Origin: Alphaproteobacteria bacterium
GTDB taxonomy: Bacteria > Pseudomonadota > Alphaproteobacteria > VGEJ01
Direction: 5' to 3'
DNA length: 10,392 nt
NCBI GenBank assembly: GCA_016869335.1
Contig: VGEJ01000062.1
Location: forward strand, 1 to 10,392
Within the stretch, counting starts at the first letter, position 1, and each line of letters starts with the position of its first letter. The translations under genes were made by a program, and so were the position numbers. Shown piece by piece: positions 6,966 to 10,392 of this stretch. Under the pieces are notes generated by a model. The model made no database searches. It was not told the DNA's origin and saw nothing but the letters and a program-made list of their open reading frames with translations.

Positions 6966-8564
6966 TCAGAGCCGGTCGGCCAGCACGAGGTCGGCCGCCT
7001 TCTCCCCGATCATGATGCACGGTGCGTTGGTGTTGCCGCTGACCAGCGTCGGCATGATCGAAGCGTCGGCGATCCGCAGTCCGGCGATGCCGTGGACCCG
7101 GAGACGGTCATCGACGACCGCCCGGGCGTCCCGCCCCATGCGGCACGTCCCGGCCGGGTGATAGATGGCGGTGGTCCGGGTGCGCACGTAGCGCTGCCAG
7201 TCGTCGTCGCTTCGCACCGCCGGGCCCGGCAGGGCCTCCGCGAGCACCGCGGCGGCGAGCGGCGGGGTCGCGAAGATGCGACGCACCAGCCTGGCCCCCG
7301 CGACGAGCGCCGCGACATCGTCCTCACTCGCCAACAGCCTCGGCTCAATCCGCGGCGCCATGTCGGGCGCGGCGCTCTTCAGCCGGATGCGCCCACGCCC
7401 CGCCGGGCGGCACAGGTTGACGATGGCGGTCACGGCGGGCCGATCCAGGAGCACGACGGCGTCCGCGCGGAGGTCGTATCCGGCCGGGGTGAAATGCAGC
7501 TGAATGTCAGGCGAGGCGAGACCCTCGGGTCGCGAGCGGATGAATGCCAACGCGTGGGCATCGGGCGTCGCCCCGGGGCCGCGCCCGAACGCCGCCCAGG
7601 TCAGCAAGTGCCACAAGAGGCGCTCCGGGGTCCGCTCGACGTTGTAGGTGCGCTCGCTGACCAGGTAGCAGGCGAGCAGGCCCGGGTGCTCCTGCAGGTT
7701 CTCGCCGACGCCAGGCAGTTCGTTCACGACGGCGATGCCGTGCGAGCCGAGCTCCGCTGCCGGACCGATGCCGGACAGCATGAGGAGTTGCGGCGAGTTG
7801 ACCGCTCCCGCGCACACGATGATCTCGCCCGCCGCCGCGGCGCAGTGGCGGTGCTGGCGGCGGGTGTACTCGACGCCGCACGCGCGCCGTCCCTCGAACA
7901 CGATGCGGGTGACGTGCGCCTCGGTCGCGATCGCCAGATTGGGGCGGCGCTCGGCCGGCCGGAGGTAGGCGTGGGCGCTCGAGCAGCGGCGGCCGCGCCG
8001 CTGCGTCGCCTGCAACAGGCCGATGCCCTCCTGGCGCGCGCCGTTGATGTCGGCGTTCGCTGGTATCCCGGCAGCGATTCCGGCGGCCACGAACCGCCGC
8101 GACAGCGGGTGGACGTCGCGGATGTTGGCGACCGCCAGCGGACCGCCGCTGCCGTGATACGCCGAGGCGCCGTTCTCGTTGTCCTCGGCGCGGACGAAAT
8201 AGGGCAGCACGCTGGCGTAATCCCAGCCGTCGTTGCCCAGCGCCGCCCACTGGTCATAGTCCTCGCGCTGGCCGCGGACGTACAGCATGCCGTTGATCGC
8301 GCTCGTGCCGCCGAGCACCTTGCCGCGCGGCCAGATGTCCGCGCGGCCGCCCCGAGTCGGGTCAGGTTCGGCCTTGTAGCACCAGTCCCACCGCGGATTG
8401 CCGATGCCGGCGAGATAGGTCGCGGCCGGCATGCGGATGACGATCGAATCGTCGCGCCGCCCGGCCTCGAGCAAGAGCACGCGGTGCCTCGGATTCGCCG
8501 ACAAGCGGTTGGCGAGCACGCAGCCGGCCGAGCCCGCGCCGACGATGATATAGTCCCACAACAT
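6966..8564 (-). CDS. GMC-family flavin oxidoreductase (choline/alcohol dehydrogenase-like)
   Basis: This 532-aa FAD enzyme has the usual bacterial GMC length and oxidises a hydroxyl group of a small alcohol. The N-terminal motif DYIIVGAGSAGCVLANRL (4-21) binds FAD, with E33 (LLLEAG) as ribose ligand. GMC signature 1 is seen at GKVLGGTSAING (81-92) and signature 2 at GAVNSPQLLMLSGIG (253-267). The C-terminal active-site region has H469 in YHPAGTCRMG and the SGNTNAP element (N511/N513), consistent with the His-Asn pair of choline oxidase-type members. No signal peptide is visible, so it should be cytoplasmic. The start at 8564 is set by the FAD motif; GAGGG directly abuts the ATG, too close for a normal ribosome binding site. 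It is the first minus-strand gene of the block and is divergent from the SDR gene. The substrate is unknown; gene context suggests an imported alcohol or amino-alcohol. Confidence 0.9.
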   Translation of the reverse strand: MLWDYIIVGAGSAGCVLANRLSANPRHRVLLLEAGRRDDSIVIRMPAATYLAGIGNPRWDWCYKAEPDPTRGGRADIWPRGKVLGGTSAINGMLYVRGQREDYDQWAALGNDGWDYASVLPYFVRAEDNENGASAYHGSGGPLAVANIRDVHPLSRRFVAAGIAAGIPANADINGARQEGIGLLQATQRRGRRCSSAHAYLRPAERRPNLAIATEAHVTRIVFEGRRACGVEYTRRQHRHCAAAAGEIIVCAGAVNSPQLLMLSGIGPAAELGSHGIAVVNELPGVGENLQEHPGLLACYLVSERTYNVERTPERLLWHLLTWAAFGRGPGATPDAHALAFIRSRPEGLASPDIQLHFTPAGYDLRADAVVLLDRPAVTAIVNLCRPAGRGRIRLKSAAPDMAPRIEPRLLASEDDVAALVAGARLVRRIFATPPLAAAVLAEALPGPAVRSDDDWQRYVRTRTTAIYHPAGTCRMGRDARAVVDDRLRVHGIAGLRIADASIMPTLVSGNTNAPCIMIGEKAADLVLADRL

Positions 8565-8586
8565 CCCTCACCCCGGGCGGACTCAT

Positions 8587-8600
8587 AGTCATGAATGACT
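8587..8600 (+). promoter_or_regulatory. Inverted repeat AGTCAT-GA-ATGACT over the SDR start
   Basis: A perfect 6-bp inverted repeat with a 2-bp spacer covers the SDR start codon. It overlaps a second, smaller one just upstream (GACT-CAT-AGTC, 8580-8590). The whole gap between the divergent GMC and SDR starts is only 26 bp, so a shared regulator could bind here. It could equally be an mRNA hairpin masking the start codon, or chance. No regulator gene is in the window. Confidence 0.3.
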
Positions 8601-9400
8601 TTGCCGGCAAGGTTGGGCTCGTCACCGGCGGCACCTCGGGCTTCGGCGCGGCGATCGCCAAGGCCTTCGCGGCCCGCGGTGGCGCCGTGTTGCTGACCGG
8701 GCGCGACAGCGGGCGCGGCGCCGCGGTCGAGCGCGCCATCGCCGAGGCGGGTGGGCGGGCCGTATTCGTGCCCGGCGATGTGGCCGATCCGGCGCTGTGC
8801 GAGCGGCTGATCGCCGAGGCCGTGCGCCGGCTCGGCCGGCTCGATGTGCTGGTCAACTGCGCCGGCATCGTCCACCTCGGCACCGCCGAGGCGACCACGA
8901 CCGAGGCGTGGCGGCAGGTCATGGCGGTCAATGCCGATGCGCCGTTCTACCTCAGCCGGGCCGCGATCCCGGTGTTCCGGCGCCAGGGTGGCGGCGCCAT
9001 CGTCAACATCGCCTCCGAGCTCGCGCTCGTCGGTCAGCCGGGCTACGCCGCCTACTGCGCGAGCAAGGGCGCGCTCCTCCAGCTCACCCGGGTCATGGCG
9101 CTCGACCACGCACGCGAGGGCATCCGGGTGAACGCGCTGTGCGCCGGCGGCTGCGATACGCCGATGCTCTACGAGGAGTTCCGCCAGGCCGGGGTGGACC
9201 CGGCGGCCGGCCTCCCGTTCGCCCGCGATATCATCCCCATGGGGCGCCTCGGCCGGGCCGAGGAGATCGCCCAGGCTGCGCTCTTCCTCGCCTCGGATGC
9301 CGCGGCCTTCGTGACCGGCGCGGCGTTCGCCGTCGATGGCGGCAACACCGCCGGTGGTTTCATCGCCGGCGCCGCCGCCGCCAAATCCGCCCGCGCCTGA
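8591..9400 (+). CDS. Classical short-chain dehydrogenase/reductase (SDR)
   Basis: This 269-aa NAD(P)-dependent oxidoreductase has the standard length for classical SDRs. Motifs in order: cofactor-binding TGGTSGFG (12-19), GDVAD (62-66) contacting the adenine, NCAG (89-92), the structural Asn114, and the catalytic Ser142, Tyr155 and Lys159 (YCASK). The proton-relay set is complete, so it should be active. The end of the second strand reads LLTGRD, with Arg38 where NAD-preferring enzymes usually have Asp, which hints at NADP(H); this is inference. The closing segment VDGGNTAGG is typical, followed by an Ala-rich tail. It resembles 3-oxoacyl-ACP reductase or alcohol-dehydrogenase-like SDRs, and the substrate is not predictable. 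ATG 8591 has only a weak GGCGGA upstream. It is divergent from the GMC gene and probably co-regulated with it, and ends 21 bp from the convergent protease remnant. Confidence 0.88.
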   Translation: MNDFAGKVGLVTGGTSGFGAAIAKAFAARGGAVLLTGRDSGRGAAVERAIAEAGGRAVFVPGDVADPALCERLIAEAVRRLGRLDVLVNCAGIVHLGTAEATTTEAWRQVMAVNADAPFYLSRAAIPVFRRQGGGAIVNIASELALVGQPGYAAYCASKGALLQLTRVMALDHAREGIRVNALCAGGCDTPMLYEEFRQAGVDPAAGLPFARDIIPMGRLGRAEEIAQAALFLASDAAAFVTGAAFAVDGGNTAGGFIAGAAAAKSARA

Positions 9401-9421
9401 ACCGCGCTCCAGGGGCGGCGC

Positions 9422-9739
9422 TCAGCGCTCCGAGCCCAGGCACAGCACCTGCGCGGTGAAGGCGCGGGCGCGCGCCGCGATCTCGGTCGCGGGGAGCTCA
9501 TCGTAGGCGCCGGCGGTCATGTACGGGATGCCGTGCGCATCGAGCAGGTTGGCGGCGAGCGAGACCTTGATCGCGAAGTTCACGTTCTGCGGGATGTCGG
9601 CCGTAACCTGAGCCACCGCGATGGCGTCGAGCTTGGCGACGACCACCCCGACTACCGCGCCGCCGCCATCGAGCACCGGCCCGCCGCTGTTGCCGGGCTG
9701 CACCGGCGCGGTGACCTGCATGAGCCGGCTGTCATCGCC
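9422..9739 (-). pseudogene. C-terminal fragment of a trypsin-like serine protease
   Basis: The recognisable part begins at GDDSRLMQVTAPVQPGNSGG (from 9739), which includes the nucleophile motif GNSGGP, and continues through VVGVVVAKLDA and IPQNVNFAIK to ATEIAARARAFTAQVLC, as in the S1C/HtrA-like domain of Sel1- or TPR-containing bacterial proteases. The half carrying the catalytic His and Asp (normally over 100 residues) is absent. Homology runs upstream of the only ATG (9721) and into the stop of the Sel1 gene, in a different reading frame. This looks like the residue of a Sel1-protease fusion that suffered an internal deletion with loss of frame. The fragment could be translated from ATG 9721 (99 aa), but no ribosome binding site is seen and it could not be an active protease. 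A decayed separate protease gene is the alternative. Confidence 0.7.
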
Positions 9740-10392
9740 CGGGCCGCCATTCGCGCGCGAGCCGTTGCGCCTCGGCGATCTGCGCCGGCGTCATCTTGGC
9801 CGCGACGCCGTCGCGGTTCTTAACGGCCAGATCGCGGTCCGCGCCCTCGGATGCCAGGAAGAGGGATGCGGCCAGGTTGAACCACTTGTGCGCTTGCACA
9901 TAGTCCTGCGCCACGCCCTGGCCGGTGTCGTACATGAGGCCGAGGTTGGTCTGGGCGCTGGCGTGGTCCTGCGCGGCGGCGAGGCGATACCAGCGCACCG
10001 CCTCGGCGTAGTCCTGCGTCACGCCACGGCCGTTCCCGTACATGAAGCCGAGGTTGGTCTGGGCGCGGGCGATGCCCTGCGCGGCGGCGAGGCGGTACCA
10101 GCGCACCGCCTCGGCGTAGTCCTGCGCCACGCCCTTGCCGGCGAGGTACATGAGGCCGAGGTCGGCCTGAGCATCCGCCAAGCCCTGTTCGGCGGCGAGG
10201 CGGAACCAGCGCACCGCCTCGGCATCGTCCTGCGCCACGCCCTGGCCGGTGTGGTACATCATGCCGAGGTAGAACTGGGCCGGTGCATTGCCCTGTTCGG
10301 CGAGCGGGCGCCAGAGCTTCAGCGCCTCGGCGTAGTCGCCGCGTGAGAAGGCTCGGAACCCGTCCTCGAACGGGCCGGCGGTCGCGGGCGCC
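9732..10392 (-). CDS. Sel1-repeat protein, 5' end beyond the window
   Basis: The frame stays open to the right edge, and 219 residues are visible. The first visible part (AGPFEDGFRAFSRGDYAEAL, then LWRPLAEQGNAP) is a half repeat, as usual near the N-terminus of secreted Sel1 proteins. The start and any signal peptide lie outside the window. Four 36-residue Sel1 repeats follow, each with the pattern AQxxLGxMYxxGxGVxQDxxEAVRWxRLAA. The last is diverged (AHKWFNLAASLFLA). The C-terminus has MTPAQIAEAQRLAREWRPGR, a common ending in alphaproteobacterial Sel1 proteins. Such alpha-solenoid repeats mediate protein-protein contacts. The stop lies inside the protease-like segment in another frame, so the gene may once have continued into it. 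An ATG at 10262 is internal to a repeat and not a plausible start. Confidence 0.8.
   Translation of the reverse strand, partial: APATAGPFEDGFRAFSRGDYAEALKLWRPLAEQGNAPAQFYLGMMYHTGQGVAQDDAEAVRWFRLAAEQGLADAQADLGLMYLAGKGVAQDYAEAVRWYRLAAAQGIARAQTNLGFMYGNGRGVTQDYAEAVRWYRLAAAQDHASAQTNLGLMYDTGQGVAQDYVQAHKWFNLAASLFLASEGADRDLAVKNRDGVAAKMTPAQIAEAQRLAREWRPGR
9849..10280 (-). repeat. Four tandem 108-bp units encoding Sel1 repeats
   Basis: Units run from 10280 to 10173, 10172 to 10065, 10064 to 9957 and 9956 to 9849 on the minus strand. Matching landmarks fall exactly 108 bp apart, for example GAGGCGATAC at 9981, GAGGCGGTAC at 10089 and GAGGCGGAAC at 10197. The middle units share long identical blocks, such as the part encoding AQDYAEAVRWYRLAAAQ, suggesting fairly recent duplication or gene conversion. 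The unit nearest the stop is the most diverged. Confidence 0.85.

Noticed and set aside
6903..8588. Plus-strand open frame of 561 codons opposite the GMC gene, with an AAGGAGG near 6924-6930
   Set aside because: The ribosome-site-like sequence is attractive, but the translation has no recognisable domain and mirrors a well-supported GMC gene base for base.
7724..9109. Minus-strand open frame of 461 codons spanning the GMC-SDR boundary
   Set aside because: It runs antisense to the SDR gene and out of frame with the GMC gene, both of which have full motif sets.
9732..10262. Sel1 protein starting at ATG 10262
   Set aside because: The frame continues upstream to the window edge with repeat-like sequence, and this Met is the MY position inside a Sel1 unit.

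Overview
The window is GC-rich, with strong G/C bias at third codon positions in the real genes. It looks like chromosomal DNA of an alphaproteobacterium: long overlapping minus-strand operon genes, a PotB-PotC style permease fusion, a PYROXD2-like flavoprotein, a Tat-exported binding protein, and a Sel1-repeat gene next to a trypsin-like fragment. The taxon is inferred from gene style only. I see no rRNA, tRNA, CRISPR array, transposase or integrase.

Layout from left to right: (1) Positions 1-267 hold no gene I can support. (2) At 268-909 (+) is a short protein with a degenerate HD-GYP domain. (3) At 910-1026 is a convergent intergenic gap with a small hairpin and half of what looks like a dispersed palindromic repeat. 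(4) From 8564 down to 1027 on the minus strand lie five genes in transcription order: a GMC flavin oxidoreductase, a Tat-exported PotD-type binding protein, a PotA-type ATPase, a fused PotB+PotC-type permease, and a PYROXD2/phytoene-desaturase-like FAD oxidoreductase. The ATPase and permease overlap, the permease and last oxidoreductase are 31 bp apart, and the other gaps are about 110-120 bp. (5) A short-chain dehydrogenase (8591-9400, +) is divergent from the GMC gene, with only 26 bp between the two start codons. (6) At 9422-10392 (minus) is a Sel1-repeat protein running off the window edge. It is followed at once, in another frame, by the C-terminal third of a trypsin-like protease whose His/Asp half is missing.

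The central block reads as an import-and-oxidise module. An ABC importer of the polyamine/opine/thiamine class brings in a small, probably cationic organic compound. A GMC oxidase or dehydrogenase, an SDR and a second FAD enzyme are placed to act on the substrate or its products. The substrate cannot be read from the sequence. One acidic residue of the spermidine site of PotD appears to be replaced in this binding protein, so a classical spermidine system should not be assumed. This cluster is the best candidate here for an undescribed pathway, but every component belongs to a known family.
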